From an uncultured Pelagibacteraceae bacterium (GTDB lineage Bacteria > Pseudomonadota > Alphaproteobacteria > Pelagibacterales > Pelagibacteraceae), in NCBI GenBank assembly GCA_902587145.1, contig CACIKD010000001.1, positions 186,805 through 250,804 of the forward strand: a DNA stretch of 64,000 nucleotides, given 5' to 3'. Numbering within the stretch: position 1 is the first letter of the stretch; every line of letters starts with the position of its first letter. Shown one piece after another: positions 9,049 to 19,195 of this stretch. Position numbers and translations under genes: made by a program. The notes under the pieces are model-generated. The model was not told the origin of the DNA, did no database searches, and saw only the letters and a list, made by a program, of their open reading frames with translations.

Positions 9049-10706
9049 TAAATCCTAGCTATATTTACATTTGTAAAAGGTCTTTTGCCAGTTTTCTCTT
9101 TTATTATTTTTCTACAATTTTGTTTAATAGAATCAATTAAATTTTTTTCTTGTTTAGAATTATTAATAGCAAAACTTTTGCAAGTTTTTATAATTTCATC
9201 TTCAAGATCAAATTTAAATGTTTCATTAACTTCTTCTTCAGGAATACCTCGAAAAGATACTACAGGTTTTTTCATTTTACCGTTACTAGATATAATTAAT
9301 GTAATTTCTAATAAACCATTTACTGAAATATTTTTTCGCTCTTTTATTGACGATGAATCTAGACTTACTGCTACATTGCCATCTAAATAGACTTTGCCAG
9401 TAGGTGCCTGGTCTATAATTTCTGGTTTTTGATCTTTAGAAATTTTGATTATATTTCCATTTTCGACTTTTAAATTAAATGGTATTTGCATCTCTTTGGA
9501 AAAATTTATGTGTTCTTTCATATGCCTATGTTCACCATGGACAGGAATAACACATTTAGGTTTAACCCATTGATACATATCTTTTAGATCTTCTCTGTTA
9601 GCGTGGCCTGATACATGCACAAAAGCATTTTCTTCAGTGATAACTTCTATATCTTTTTTTACAATTGAGTTTTGAAGAGCGTAAAGTTTCTTTTCATTTC
9701 CTGGTATAATTTTTGATGAAAAAATTACTGTGTCCCCACTTTCAATATTTACGTCTGGATGAATATCATTAGCTATTCTGTTAAGAGCACCCATAGGTTC
9801 ACCTTGGCTTCCAGTACATAAAAGTATTATACGATCTCTTGATATTTTACTTGCATCTCTGGGATCTACTGGTTCTATTAAATTTTTTAAATAACCACAT
9901 TGTCTAGCAGCTTTATAAATTCTATGCATTGACCTTCCAATTAATGAGATATTTCTTTTTGTTTGTTTTGCTATATAAAAAATACTTTCCATTCTAGCTA
10001 CGTTTGAAGCAAATGATGTTACTAAAACTCTCTTTTTTTGATTTGAAATAATTTTTAGTAAACTTTCTCTCACGTCATTTTCTGAACCTGCTCTACCAGG
10101 GCTAAAGACATTAGTAGAGTCACAAATCATTGCTATTACACCTTTATCACCGATAGACCTGAGTTTTTTTTCGTCAACTTTATTTCCTATTAAGGGATTG
10201 GGATCAACTTTCCAGTCTCCTGTGTGTAGAACAACTCCTTCAGGAGTTGTAATGCTTAACCCGTTGGGTTCTAAAATTGAATGAGTTAATGTTACAAAGT
10301 CAATTTCAAAAGGTCCTAGCTTAATCTGACTGTTGAGATCAACTATTTTTAGATAATTTGTAATATCAATTTTTTTTTCTTTAAATTTTTCTTGAATTAA
10401 GACTGCAGTAAAAGGTGTGGCATATATTTTACACTTAAGTTTAGGCCATATATGGGAAATTGAACCTATGTGGTCTTCGTGAGCATGAGTTAAAACTATA
10501 CCTAATAAATCATCTTTTTTTTCTATAATAAATCCAGCATCTGGGTAAATAAGATCAACGCCAGGAACTGTATCATCTGCAAATGTAACTCCCATGTCGA
10601 CGATAATCCATTTTTGATTTTCTTCAGTTCCGTAAGCATAAAGATTCATATTCATGCCAATTTCACCAGAACCTCCAAGAGGACAAAATAATAAATTTTC
10701 TCTCAT
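9048..10706 (-). CDS. rnj: Ribonuclease J
   Basis: RNase J is a metallo-beta-lactamase/beta-CASP nuclease with 5'-3' exonuclease and endonuclease activity in mRNA decay and rRNA processing. The 552 residues contain the zinc-binding motif HAHEDH at 74-79, a later HTGDWK element, the beta-CASP element HVSGHANREDL and the signature PVHGEHRHM. A C-terminal domain completes the expected length. An RNase E/G is also encoded in this window, so the cell has both decay nucleases, as many alphaproteobacteria do. The start overlaps the coaX stop in an ATGA. Confidence 0.95.
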   Translation of the reverse strand: MRENLLFCPLGGSGEIGMNMNLYAYGTEENQKWIIVDMGVTFADDTVPGVDLIYPDAGFIIEKKDDLLGIVLTHAHEDHIGSISHIWPKLKCKIYATPFTAVLIQEKFKEKKIDITNYLKIVDLNSQIKLGPFEIDFVTLTHSILEPNGLSITTPEGVVLHTGDWKVDPNPLIGNKVDEKKLRSIGDKGVIAMICDSTNVFSPGRAGSENDVRESLLKIISNQKKRVLVTSFASNVARMESIFYIAKQTKRNISLIGRSMHRIYKAARQCGYLKNLIEPVDPRDASKISRDRIILLCTGSQGEPMGALNRIANDIHPDVNIESGDTVIFSSKIIPGNEKKLYALQNSIVKKDIEVITEENAFVHVSGHANREDLKDMYQWVKPKCVIPVHGEHRHMKEHINFSKEMQIPFNLKVENGNIIKISKDQKPEIIDQAPTGKVYLDGNVAVSLDSSSIKERKNISVNGLLEITLIISSNGKMKKPVVSFRGIPEEEVNETFKFDLEDEIIKTCKSFAINNSKQEKNLIDSIKQNCRKIIKEKTGKRPFTNVNIARI

Positions 10707-11446
10707 GTTTTATCTACCAATCTTAATAAACCTTTGATCGTTAAGTCTCTATCAACTTTAATTTTTTTTTTAATCGTATCTTTGAATAAATGTGAAAGAC
10801 CTCCAGTAAATATGATTTTAAATTTCTTTTTATATTTTTTTTCAATAAGGTTTATCATATTTTCAATTAAACCTTGATACCCCCAATAAAATCCTGATCT
10901 AACTGCATTTTGAGTATTTTTTCCTATAATATTCTTTATTTTTGTCAATTTGGTATTTGGAATTAATTTTGCTTTTTCTACTAAAGTTTTTAAAGAAAGA
11001 TTTACACCTGGCGCAATAATACCTCCTTTATATTTGTTCTTTAACACTACGTCAAAGGTTGTAGCTGTTCCAAAATCTAAAATTATAAAATTATCTTTAT
11101 TATTTAAAACACAAATAGCATTAGCGAGCCTATCCGATCCAACCTGTTTTGAGTTGACTTCTATTTTTAATATTTTTTTAAAATTTAATTGCTTTAACTC
11201 TTTGACCTCTACCCTTAGTTTTTTCTTGATGGATGTCTTTACATTTTTAAATACATTGGGAACTACGCTGCTAAACATTATTTTATCAATTTTTTTTATA
11301 TATGAGTTTAAAAATTTAAATTTACCACTTAAATTTTTTTTTTTGAAATTATTAGTATCGAATATCTTTTTTTTCAAAAGTTTTTTTTTATCATTAAATA
11401 AACAAATTTTAGTTTCTGTATTTCCTATATCGCCGATTAAGTACAT
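10703..11446 (-). CDS. coaX: Type III pantothenate kinase
   Basis: CoaX catalyses the first step of coenzyme A synthesis, ATP-dependent phosphorylation of pantothenate. The 247-residue protein shows the ASKHA-fold motifs DIGNTETKICLF (phosphate 1), VGSDRLANA and DFGTATTFDVV (catalytic Asp), and GGLSHLF near the C-terminus. It is unusually rich in Lys and Ile but has no disrupted motif. It lies 5 bp downstream of birA and overlaps rnj by 4 bp, the normal alphaproteobacterial order. Confidence 0.93.
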   Translation of the reverse strand: MYLIGDIGNTETKICLFNDKKKLLKKKIFDTNNFKKKNLSGKFKFLNSYIKKIDKIMFSSVVPNVFKNVKTSIKKKLRVEVKELKQLNFKKILKIEVNSKQVGSDRLANAICVLNNKDNFIILDFGTATTFDVVLKNKYKGGIIAPGVNLSLKTLVEKAKLIPNTKLTKIKNIIGKNTQNAVRSGFYWGYQGLIENMINLIEKKYKKKFKIIFTGGLSHLFKDTIKKKIKVDRDLTIKGLLRLVDKT

Positions 11447-11451
11447 TTTAT

Positions 11452-11964
11452 TTAAATAAATTTTTCAAAATTTTTTATTATTTTTTTATAAATATCACTT
11501 TTTTTAATTTTATTGTTATTATATTTTTGTAAAAAAGAAACCTGTTTATTATTGATTTTTGGTCCTTTAATTAAATTTATACCGATTCCTATGATAAAAA
11601 ATTTATTATTATTATAAATAACCGTTTCTTGTAATATACCACAAACTTTTGATCCCTTAATTAGTAGGTCGTTAGGTAATTTTATTGTTATTTTTTCGTT
11701 TACAAATTTTTCTAAACTTTTTTTTATCAATTTGTAAACTTTTTTTGATAAAGTTTTAATTTCAATTTTTTTTTTTAAAGAAAAGTAAATAGTCATAAAA
11801 ATATTACCTTTATTTGAAATCCATTTTCTTCCATACTGGCCTCTACCTTTTTTTTGGGATTTCGCAATTATTAATGTTGGTTTAATTTTCCCTTTTTTTA
11901 TTCTTCTTAATGCTACATTATTCGTGCTATCTACACTTTCAAATTTAATAATTTGTATTTTCAT
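11452..11964 (-). CDS. birA: Biotin--[acetyl-CoA-carboxylase] ligase, short form
   Basis: Attaches biotin to AccB, which is encoded at 59,446 in this window. Visible motifs are STNN (residues 13-16), the biotinyl-AMP loop GRGQYGRKW near 40, KLPNDLLIKGSKVCGILQE (the KWPND equivalent) and GIGINL. At 170 residues it lacks both the N-terminal DNA-binding domain of E. coli BirA and most or all of the C-terminal SH3-like domain, so it is smaller than the usual single-function ligase of about 230-240 residues. The frame ends in a normal stop with coaX 5 bp further on, so this looks like streamlining rather than a frameshift. Confidence 0.88.
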   Translation of the reverse strand: MKIQIIKFESVDSTNNVALRRIKKGKIKPTLIIAKSQKKGRGQYGRKWISNKGNIFMTIYFSLKKKIEIKTLSKKVYKLIKKSLEKFVNEKITIKLPNDLLIKGSKVCGILQETVIYNNNKFFIIGIGINLIKGPKINNKQVSFLQKYNNNKIKKSDIYKKIIKNFEKFI

Positions 11965-13373
11965 TAAATAAACAGTTCATTTAATAAAGACCCTATAATT
12001 GATGGAGATATAAAATATAGAGACAAAAATAGACAACTCAAAAAAATTGTTGCTTTTATACTCAGGTTTCTGACATCGTCAAATTTAACCTTACTGTCAT
12101 CAAAATAAATAATTTTGATTACTTTTAAGTAATAGAAAGCTGATATAACAGTAGTTAATAAGCCAATAATTGCTAAAGCATACATTTCACTTTCAATTAC
12201 AGACATAAAAACAAAAAATTTAGCAAAAAATCCTCCTAGAGGTGGTATTCCAGCTAATGAGAAAAACAGAATTAAAAAAGAAAAAGCGAACATTGGTCTA
12301 TCTTTAGAAAGTCCTGAAAGATCTTCAATTTTTTCAGAATATTTACCATCTGTTTTCATTAAATACAGACAAGCAAAAGTACCCATATTCATAATTATAT
12401 ATATTGTTATATAGATAATTGTTGATGTGTATCCTGATACTGTTCCAGTAGCTACACCTGCTAAAGCGTAACCCATATGGCTTATAGAGCTGTAAGCAAG
12501 AAGTCTTTTAATATTTTTTTGACCTATAGCTGCTACACTTCCAAGTATCATAGAAGCAATTGATATAAAGATTATGATAGTTTGCCACTCTTCGATAATA
12601 TTTTTAAAAGGTAAATCCATGAATCTGATAATTACAGCTAATCCAACAGCTTTAGGGACTACGGCAAAAAAATTGGTTATAGATGTTGGTGCACCTTGAT
12701 AAACATCTGGCGTCCACATATGAAAAGGTACAGCGGATACTTTAAAAGCTAAGCCAACTAAAATAAACACCATTGCAAAAATAGCACCAGTATTTTGAGT
12801 AATTAAACTAACACCTATCTCATCAAAATTTGTTGAACCAGTAAATCCATAAAGTAAAGAACATCCGTATAAAAGTAGTCCTGATGATAGAGCGCTTAAT
12901 ACAAAATACTTTATACCAGCCTCTGAAGAGATTGTGTTGTCTCTATCAATAGAAGCTAAAACGTATAAGGCGAGTGATTGAAGTTCTAGTCCTAGATAAA
13001 ATAAAATTAAGTCATTGGCACTCAACATAAAAAACATACCCAAAATAGAGAACATTATGATTATTGGGTACTCAAATTTATTTAACATTTTATCTTTTAC
13101 GAACTGATCAGAAGAGAAAAAAATAAAAATACTTGATATTAAAATTAATATCTTAAAATAATCAGAAAACTTATCATTTTTGAAAGAGTCTAAAAATATT
13201 TTTTGTTCTCCTCCCCAATCATTTAAAATCAAATATATGACTCCTAACAAAATTAAAATTGAAAGTTTTATGACTACAGAAAAACTATTTCTAAAAAAAA
13301 CTCCAACCATCAAAGCTAGGCAAATTCCGAGAAATAGTGTTATTTCAGGTATTATATAATTTATATTTTCCAT
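11964..13373 (-). CDS. nuoN: NADH-quinone oxidoreductase subunit N
   Basis: An antiporter-like membrane subunit of complex I and one of the proton-pumping modules. The 469-residue protein has about 14 hydrophobic segments and the family features LYVLASIDRD, FKVSAVPFHMWTPDVYQGAP (with the key Lys of TM7) and LLAYSSISHMGYALAG. It is the last gene of the nuo operon, 2 bp downstream of nuoM, and shares one base with birA. Confidence 0.96.
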   Translation of the reverse strand: MENINYIIPEITLFLGICLALMVGVFFRNSFSVVIKLSILILLGVIYLILNDWGGEQKIFLDSFKNDKFSDYFKILILISSIFIFFSSDQFVKDKMLNKFEYPIIIMFSILGMFFMLSANDLILFYLGLELQSLALYVLASIDRDNTISSEAGIKYFVLSALSSGLLLYGCSLLYGFTGSTNFDEIGVSLITQNTGAIFAMVFILVGLAFKVSAVPFHMWTPDVYQGAPTSITNFFAVVPKAVGLAVIIRFMDLPFKNIIEEWQTIIIFISIASMILGSVAAIGQKNIKRLLAYSSISHMGYALAGVATGTVSGYTSTIIYITIYIIMNMGTFACLYLMKTDGKYSEKIEDLSGLSKDRPMFAFSFLILFFSLAGIPPLGGFFAKFFVFMSVIESEMYALAIIGLLTTVISAFYYLKVIKIIYFDDSKVKFDDVRNLSIKATIFLSCLFLSLYFISPSIIGSLLNELFI

Positions 13374-13375
13374 AT

Positions 13376-14866
13376 TTATTTATTAATTAAATTTACTGTT
13401 AGCTCATTTTGGTGATTTTGGATTATTTCATTTACCGAAATATCCATAGTGTTTAGTAATGGCTCAGGATAAAATCCGAAAATTATACTTGCCAAACATA
13501 GTACTATTAAGATCGTTGCTTCTAAAAAATTGATATCCTTTAATTTTGTAACAATTGCATTATTAGCATTTCCAAAAACTACTCTTTTAGCCATCCAAAG
13601 CATATATGCAGCACATAAAACAACTCCTGTACTTGCTAGTATTGCAACTAGATAATTAATTTTGAACGCTCCCAATAATACAAGAAACTCTCCAATGAAA
13701 CCTGTTGTTCCAGGTAAACCTAGTGCTCCAAGCACAAATATAATAAATATTAATGAAAAATTTGGTAAATAATTAACTACCCCACCAAAACTTTTTATCA
13801 TTCTTGAACCGGTTCTGTCATATAAAACACCAACGCATAAGAACAATGCGGCAGATATTATTCCATGACTAATCATTTGAAATATGCTGCCCTCGATCCC
13901 TTGTTTATTAAAAGTGAATATTCCCAGAGTTACAAAACCCATATGTGCAACTGAGGAATAAGCAATCAGCTTTTTCATATCGTCCTGCATTAAAGCTACT
14001 AATGAAGTATATATAATCGCAATAATACTTAGAGTAAAAACCAAGGGCGTGAAAAATTCTGAAGCAATTGGAAACATTCCTAAAGAAAACCTTAAGAAAC
14101 CATATCCAGCCATTTTTAAAAGAATTGCTGCTAGAATTACAGAGCCTGCTGTTGGCGCCTCAACGTGAGCATCTGGTAACCAAGTATGTACAGGCCACAT
14201 AGGGGTTTTAACAGCAAAAGAACTAAAAAAGGCTAGCCATAGTAAGTATTGATACTCCTTGGCGATTTTTAATTTATATATTTCAGTGTAATCAGTGGTT
14301 CCAACAACCCAATAAATGAAAATAATAGCTGCCAGCATTAAAACTGAACCTAGTAAAGTAAATAAGAAGAATTTATAGGCTGAATAGATCTTTCTAGGGC
14401 CTCCCCAAATACCTATTATTAAAAACATAGGAATAAGTCCTGCTTCGAAAAATAGATAAAAAATTATTAAATCTAAAGAACAAAATACACCTATCATAAA
14501 AGTTTCTAGAATTAAGATTGAAATTAAAAACTCATTAAGTCTTTTTTTCACACTGATAATACAAGAAATTATGCATATCGGGGTTATGAATGCTGTTAAA
14601 ATTATAAATAAAATAGAAATTCCATCTATACCAAGTTTAAATTTTATAAGTCCGCTTATCCAGTTTTTTTCTTCTATGAATTGGAAACCAGCAAAATTAT
14701 TGTCAAAAGAATACCATAAGAAAAAAGTTAACAATAAATTTGCCATAGATGTGAATATAGAAATATAAATTGCGCTTGAGCTTTCATTTTTTTTATTAGA
14801 TATAAATATGAATAAAGCCCCAAGTAGTGGAAGAAATATAATAGTAGATAAAATGGGAAAATTCAT
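13376..14866 (-). CDS. nuoM: NADH-quinone oxidoreductase subunit M
   Basis: A second antiporter-like proton-pumping subunit, 496 residues, with about 14 hydrophobic segments. Recognisable elements include FYLFFEAGLIPMFLIIGIWG (conserved TM5 Glu), VKTPMWPVHTWLPDAHVEAP and KKLIAYSSVAHMGFVTLG. The length matches other alphaproteobacterial NuoM proteins. It lies directly between nuoL and nuoN with spacers of 0 and 2 bp. Confidence 0.97.
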   Translation of the reverse strand: MNFPILSTIIFLPLLGALFIFISNKKNESSSAIYISIFTSMANLLLTFFLWYSFDNNFAGFQFIEEKNWISGLIKFKLGIDGISILFIILTAFITPICIISCIISVKKRLNEFLISILILETFMIGVFCSLDLIIFYLFFEAGLIPMFLIIGIWGGPRKIYSAYKFFLFTLLGSVLMLAAIIFIYWVVGTTDYTEIYKLKIAKEYQYLLWLAFFSSFAVKTPMWPVHTWLPDAHVEAPTAGSVILAAILLKMAGYGFLRFSLGMFPIASEFFTPLVFTLSIIAIIYTSLVALMQDDMKKLIAYSSVAHMGFVTLGIFTFNKQGIEGSIFQMISHGIISAALFLCVGVLYDRTGSRMIKSFGGVVNYLPNFSLIFIIFVLGALGLPGTTGFIGEFLVLLGAFKINYLVAILASTGVVLCAAYMLWMAKRVVFGNANNAIVTKLKDINFLEATILIVLCLASIIFGFYPEPLLNTMDISVNEIIQNHQNELTVNLINK

Positions 14867-16771
14867 TTAATTCAAAATTAAGAAAGTTATTAACGCTGAG
14901 AGACCTATCAACATTACAAAAGCGTAATCATAAATATAGCCGCTTTGAAACTGTACGGCTTTGTTAGAAATAAATTTAATAACTTTTGATATTCCGTCTG
15001 GACCAAACCGGTCTATAGTATCTTGATCGCCTTTTTTCCAAAAGAAAACTCCAATTTTTTTCAAAGGTTTTATAAAAATAAAATCGTAAATCTCATCTAT
15101 ATACCATTTTTTAAATAAGAAGTTATATAACGGTAAATTTGAATTTTTAATACCATCTAAGATTGTTTTGTCTTTTATATATAGAAAATAAGAAAGAGGT
15201 ATCGCTAACGTGATTATTGTTGGGGTTAGTATAATAAGCCATACAGGAATATTTTCTAATTTTACGAAATCTAAAAATAAAATTGACTCATTCCAAAAAG
15301 TAGAATCATTTCCAATGAATAAATCTTTGAAAAAATATCCTGCCAATAAAGCTCCGACGGCTAAAATAATTAAAGGAAAAATCATAACCAACGGTGACTC
15401 ATGAGTTTTTTCTATTGGAATTGACTTGTTATTATATTTTCCTAAAAAAGTTTTAAAAAATAATCTCCAGGAATAAATGGCTGTTAACAAGGCAGTGAAA
15501 ACTCCTACTGAGCAAGCATAATATCCTACCGATGTATTTTTTAAATACGCAAATTCAATTATTGCATCTTTAGAATAAAAACCCGATAAAAATGGAAAAC
15601 CAGTTAAAGCTAACGTGCCAATAAGCATAAGTGTCATTGTATAAGGAATTTTTTTCCAAACTCCTCCCATTTTTGAAATATCTTGTTCCTCATGAAATGC
15701 GTGAATTACTGAACCAGCACCCAAAAACAAAAGGGCTTTGAAAAATGCATGAGTAAATAAATGAAACATAGCTATATGATATGCTCCTACACCTGCAGCA
15801 AAAAACATATAACCTAATTGACTACAAGTAGAATAAGCAATAATTTTTTTAATATCATTTTGAACTAAAGCTACTGAGGCAGCAAATAAAGCTGTGATCA
15901 TTCCTATAATAGCAACAAGATTCATAGCAAACTGCGAGTACTCAAAAATTGGTGAGCATCTAACAACTAAAAAAACTCCAGCAGTAACCATAGTTGCGGC
16001 ATGGATCAAGGCCGAGACTGGTGTGGGTCCTTCCATTGCATCTGGTAACCAAGTGTGCAATAAAAATTGAGCAGATTTTCCCATTGCACCAATAAATAAA
16101 AATACACAAATTAATGTGATAACATTATATTCTCCACCAAAAATACTTAAATTTGTTTTTGTAAACTCTGGAACTAAAAGAAAAACTTCCTCAAAGTTTA
16201 ATGTTCCAAATATGAGGAAAATAATAAATATTCCAACAGCTAAACCAAAATCACCCACTCTATTCACAATAAATGCTTTGATGGCAGCGTTGTTAGCTGT
16301 TTCTCTTTTAAACCAAAAACCAATCAACAAGTAAGAGCATAAACCAACTCCCTCCCATCCAAAAAACAACTGAAGAAAATTATCAGAAACAACTAAACAT
16401 AACATTGAGAAAGTAAATAAAGATAAATACGACATGAACCTTGGTTTATGAGGATCATTACTCATATACCCTATTGAATAAATATGAACCAAAGCTGATA
16501 CAGATGTCACTACCATTATCATAACCGAGCTCAATGGATCAATTTTAATTGACCAATTAACATTTAAATTTCCAGAATTAATCCACTCAAAAATTAGGTA
16601 ATTACCATAATTATCATTAACGAGACCATCATAAAAAATGAAACAAGAAATTACAGCTGATATAGAAACCATTGAACATGAAAAAATTTGAGAAAACGTA
16701 TTTCCAAAACTTTTTCCAAAGTAAGTTATGATGGATCCGATTAAAGGTAAAAATATTACTAAATATTCCAT
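14867..16771 (-). CDS. nuoL: NADH-quinone oxidoreductase subunit L
   Basis: The distal antiporter-like subunit of complex I. It has 634 residues: about 14 membrane segments, then the long lateral helix and a final transmembrane anchor near the C-terminus (FVMLIGLSALITFLIL). Motifs include FFGWEGVGLCSYLLIGFW, HTWLPDAMEGPTPVSALIHA and KKIIAYSTCSQLGYMF. Gene order and abutting neighbours (nuoK and nuoM, no spacer) are standard. Confidence 0.97.
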   Translation of the reverse strand: MEYLVIFLPLIGSIITYFGKSFGNTFSQIFSCSMVSISAVISCFIFYDGLVNDNYGNYLIFEWINSGNLNVNWSIKIDPLSSVMIMVVTSVSALVHIYSIGYMSNDPHKPRFMSYLSLFTFSMLCLVVSDNFLQLFFGWEGVGLCSYLLIGFWFKRETANNAAIKAFIVNRVGDFGLAVGIFIIFLIFGTLNFEEVFLLVPEFTKTNLSIFGGEYNVITLICVFLFIGAMGKSAQFLLHTWLPDAMEGPTPVSALIHAATMVTAGVFLVVRCSPIFEYSQFAMNLVAIIGMITALFAASVALVQNDIKKIIAYSTCSQLGYMFFAAGVGAYHIAMFHLFTHAFFKALLFLGAGSVIHAFHEEQDISKMGGVWKKIPYTMTLMLIGTLALTGFPFLSGFYSKDAIIEFAYLKNTSVGYYACSVGVFTALLTAIYSWRLFFKTFLGKYNNKSIPIEKTHESPLVMIFPLIILAVGALLAGYFFKDLFIGNDSTFWNESILFLDFVKLENIPVWLIILTPTIITLAIPLSYFLYIKDKTILDGIKNSNLPLYNFLFKKWYIDEIYDFIFIKPLKKIGVFFWKKGDQDTIDRFGPDGISKVIKFISNKAVQFQSGYIYDYAFVMLIGLSALITFLILN

Positions 16772-17083
16772 TTATCCTTTCATTTCGTGAATGTCTTCAA
16801 CTCTTATCGATCCTTTATTTCTATAAAATATAACTATAATAGCTAAACCGATAGCAGCTTCAGCTGCAGCTACTGTTAAGATCAACATTGTAAATATTTG
16901 GCCTAATAAGTCCCCTGAGAAAATTGAAAAAGAAATTAAGTTAATATTTACAGATAGTAAAATTAATTCAACAGACATTAAAATTACAATTACATTTTTT
17001 CGATTTAAAAAAATTCCAATTACTCCGAGAAAGAAGATAATTGCTCCTAATGTTAAATAATGCCCCAAACCTATTTCAATCAT
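16772..17083 (-). CDS. nuoK: NADH-quinone oxidoreductase subunit K
   Basis: A 103-residue membrane subunit with three hydrophobic segments. The conserved membrane glutamates of the E-channel are in [16 protein letters not shown] (TM2) and [13 protein letters not shown] (TM3). The length is normal. Its start overlaps the nuoJ end by 8 bp. Confidence 0.95.
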   Translation of the reverse strand: MIEIGLGHYLTLGAIIFFLGVIGIFLNRKNVIVILMSVELILLSVNINLISFSIFSGDLLGQIFTMLILTVAAAEAAIGLAIIVIFYRNKGSIRVEDIHEMKG

Positions 17084-17705
17084 CGATTTTTACTCCCTTA
17101 TTAAATTCAACATCCTTTAACATTACTGCAGAAGCTTTATCTCTGGAAATTTGTTTGAGATAACTTTGTGTTTTCACATTTTCTCTTTTTCTGTATGTTA
17201 ATATTATAGCTCCTACCATTGAAAGAAGGAGAATTACACCTGACAACTGGAAGTATAAAATATAATCCGTATACATCACGCTTCCAATAGAATGGGTGTT
17301 CGTTATTGATGTATCAATAACTAGATTGGAACTAGACATTATATTTTCTTTATATTTCCAGCCACCTACAACAACTAAAAGTTCAAGTAGTATTAAAACT
17401 GAAACTATTAATCCAGAGGGTATATGAGTAGATTTTTGACCAACAAACCAAGATTGTTTTTGTTGTGCAACATTTAACATCATAACAACAAACAAAAACA
17501 ATACTGCAACTGCTCCAACGTATACTATTAAAAGTATCATTCCTAAAAACTCTGCTCCAACCATTATAAATAAACAACCAACTGAGATAAAATCTAAAAT
17601 TAAAAAGAAAACAGAGTTTACTGTGCTTCTTGAAGTAATTACCATCAAAGCAGAAAAGATCGCTAAAATAGAGAAGAAATAGAAAAAAATTGCATGAGCT
17701 AACAT
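17076..17705 (-). CDS. nuoJ: NADH-quinone oxidoreductase subunit J
   Basis: A 209-residue membrane subunit with five hydrophobic segments. The conserved TM3 region is [20 protein letters not shown], whose pi-bulge and Tyr are important for coupling quinone chemistry to pumping. The C-terminal tail after the last membrane segment is soluble and charged. It directly follows nuoI without a spacer. Confidence 0.95.
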   Translation of the reverse strand: MLAHAIFFYFFSILAIFSALMVITSRSTVNSVFFLILDFISVGCLFIMVGAEFLGMILLIVYVGAVAVLFLFVVMMLNVAQQKQSWFVGQKSTHIPSGLIVSVLILLELLVVVGGWKYKENIMSSSNLVIDTSITNTHSIGSVMYTDYILYFQLSGVILLLSMVGAIILTYRKRENVKTQSYLKQISRDKASAVMLKDVEFNKGVKIDD

Positions 17706-18191
17706 TTATTTATAAATTTTGTCTGTTCTTAAATTTTTGGCTAGTACAGACTCCCATCTATCTCCGTTGTCTAATAGTTTTTCTTTGTTGTAGTAAAGTT
17801 CTTCTCTAGTTTCCGTAGCAAATTCAAAGTTTGGTCCTTGTACTATTGCATCAACAGGGCAAGACTCTTGGCAAAGCCCACAATATATACATTTTAACAT
17901 GTCGATATCATATCTAGTTGTTTTTCTGCTTCCATCTTTCCTCTCCTCTGATTCAATAGTAATAGCCTGAGCAGGACATACCGCTTCACAAAGCTTACAA
18001 GCTATACATCTCTCTTCACCATTTGGATATCTTCTTAAGGCGTGTTCTCCCCTGTACCGTGGGCTAATTTGACCTTTTTCGAACGGGTAATTAATTGTTT
18101 TTTTAGGTCTAAATATTTCTCTAATTGCTTTAATTATTGCTAAAAAAAATTCAGTTAAAAATATAGTTTTTAAAAATCTATTTAAGTTCAT
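17706..18191 (-). CDS. nuoI: NADH-quinone oxidoreductase subunit I
   Basis: The TYKY subunit, carrying two 4Fe-4S clusters (N6a and N6b) that pass electrons towards N2. The 161-residue protein has an N-terminal amphipathic helix, then two ferredoxin motifs, [16 protein letters not shown] and [16 protein letters not shown], with all eight cysteines intact. [18 protein letters not shown] precedes them as in alphaproteobacterial homologues. It overlaps nuoH by one base. Confidence 0.97.
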   Translation of the reverse strand: MNLNRFLKTIFLTEFFLAIIKAIREIFRPKKTINYPFEKGQISPRYRGEHALRRYPNGEERCIACKLCEAVCPAQAITIESEERKDGSRKTTRYDIDMLKCIYCGLCQESCPVDAIVQGPNFEFATETREELYYNKEKLLDNGDRWESVLAKNLRTDKIYK

Positions 18192-19195
18192 TAAAACGAA
18201 CCTTTAGGTAATTTATCAAAATAAAGTAAAAAACTTGCAGTTAAGACTACGTATATAAGTGAAAATGGTAAAAAAACTTTCCATCCCAATCTCATTAATT
18301 GATCGTAACGATATCTTGGTACAATCGCTTTAATAATCGCAAATAAAAAAAATAGAAATAAAATTTTAAATATCATCCAGAAAGGTGCTGGAACAATATT
18401 TAGTGGGTATATGTCCAATGGGGGTAGCCATCCTCCTAAAAATAAAATAGAACCCATTGCACACATCAAAAGAATATTAGCGTATTCTCCTAACCAAAAC
18501 ATTGCGTACATCATTCCAGAATATTCTGTTTGATATCCTGCAACTAATTCTGCTTCTGCTTCTGGTAAATCGAAAGGTGGCCTGTTAGTTTCTGCTAATG
18601 CAGATATAAAAAATACAACAAACATAGGGAAAAGCGGGATAACATACCAAAGATTTTTCTGAGACAATACAATGTCATTCAAGTTTAAAGAACCAACACA
18701 TAATAATACGTTTATTATTATTATGCCTATAGAAACCTCATAAGATACCATCTGAGCTGCTGATCTTATAGCGCCCAAAAAAGGATATTTTGAATTTGAG
18801 GCCCATCCTCCCATTATAATTCCATAAACTCCTAAAGAGGAGATTGCGAAAAGATAAAGTATTCCGACATTAATATTTGATAATACTAATGTTTCGCTTA
18901 AAGGTATTACAGCCCAAGCTACTAAAGCTAAAGTCATTGTTATGATTGGAGCTAGAATAAAAATTGTTTTATTTGCACTTGCTGGGATAATTATTTCTTT
19001 AAAAATATACTTTAAAGCATCAGCTAATGTTTGAAATAAACCAAAAGGTCCCACAACGTTTGGTCCTCTTCTTTTTTGTACTAAACCCCAAACTCTTCGA
19101 TCTAACCAAACAATCATTGCAACAGAGACTAATATAGGAATTACTAAAAATAGAATTTTGTATATTTCATTTATCAAAGTAGTTAAATATTCCAT
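18191..19195 (-). CDS. nuoH: NADH-quinone oxidoreductase subunit H
   Basis: The 334-residue membrane subunit that forms much of the quinone-binding pocket at the junction of the two complex I arms. It has about eight hydrophobic segments, [20 protein letters not shown] near the N-terminus and the quinone-site loop [20 protein letters not shown]. The fit to the family is full-length and unremarkable. Confidence 0.97.
   Translation of the reverse strand: MEYLTTLINEIYKILFLVIPILVSVAMIVWLDRRVWGLVQKRRGPNVVGPFGLFQTLADALKYIFKEIIIPASANKTIFILAPIITMTLALVAWAVIPLSETLVLSNINVGILYLFAISSLGVYGIIMGGWASNSKYPFLGAIRSAAQMVSYEVSIGIIIINVLLCVGSLNLNDIVLSQKNLWYVIPLFPMFVVFFISALAETNRPPFDLPEAEAELVAGYQTEYSGMMYAMFWLGEYANILLMCAMGSILFLGGWLPPLDIYPLNIVPAPFWMIFKILFLFFLFAIIKAIVPRYRYDQLMRLGWKVFLPFSLIYVVLTASFLLYFDKLPKGSF

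Noticed and set aside
10950-11459. Plus-strand open frame of 169 codons opposite coaX
   Set aside because: It is a mirror of the coding frame of a well-supported gene; its translation is low-complexity Phe/Leu/Ser with no family motif.
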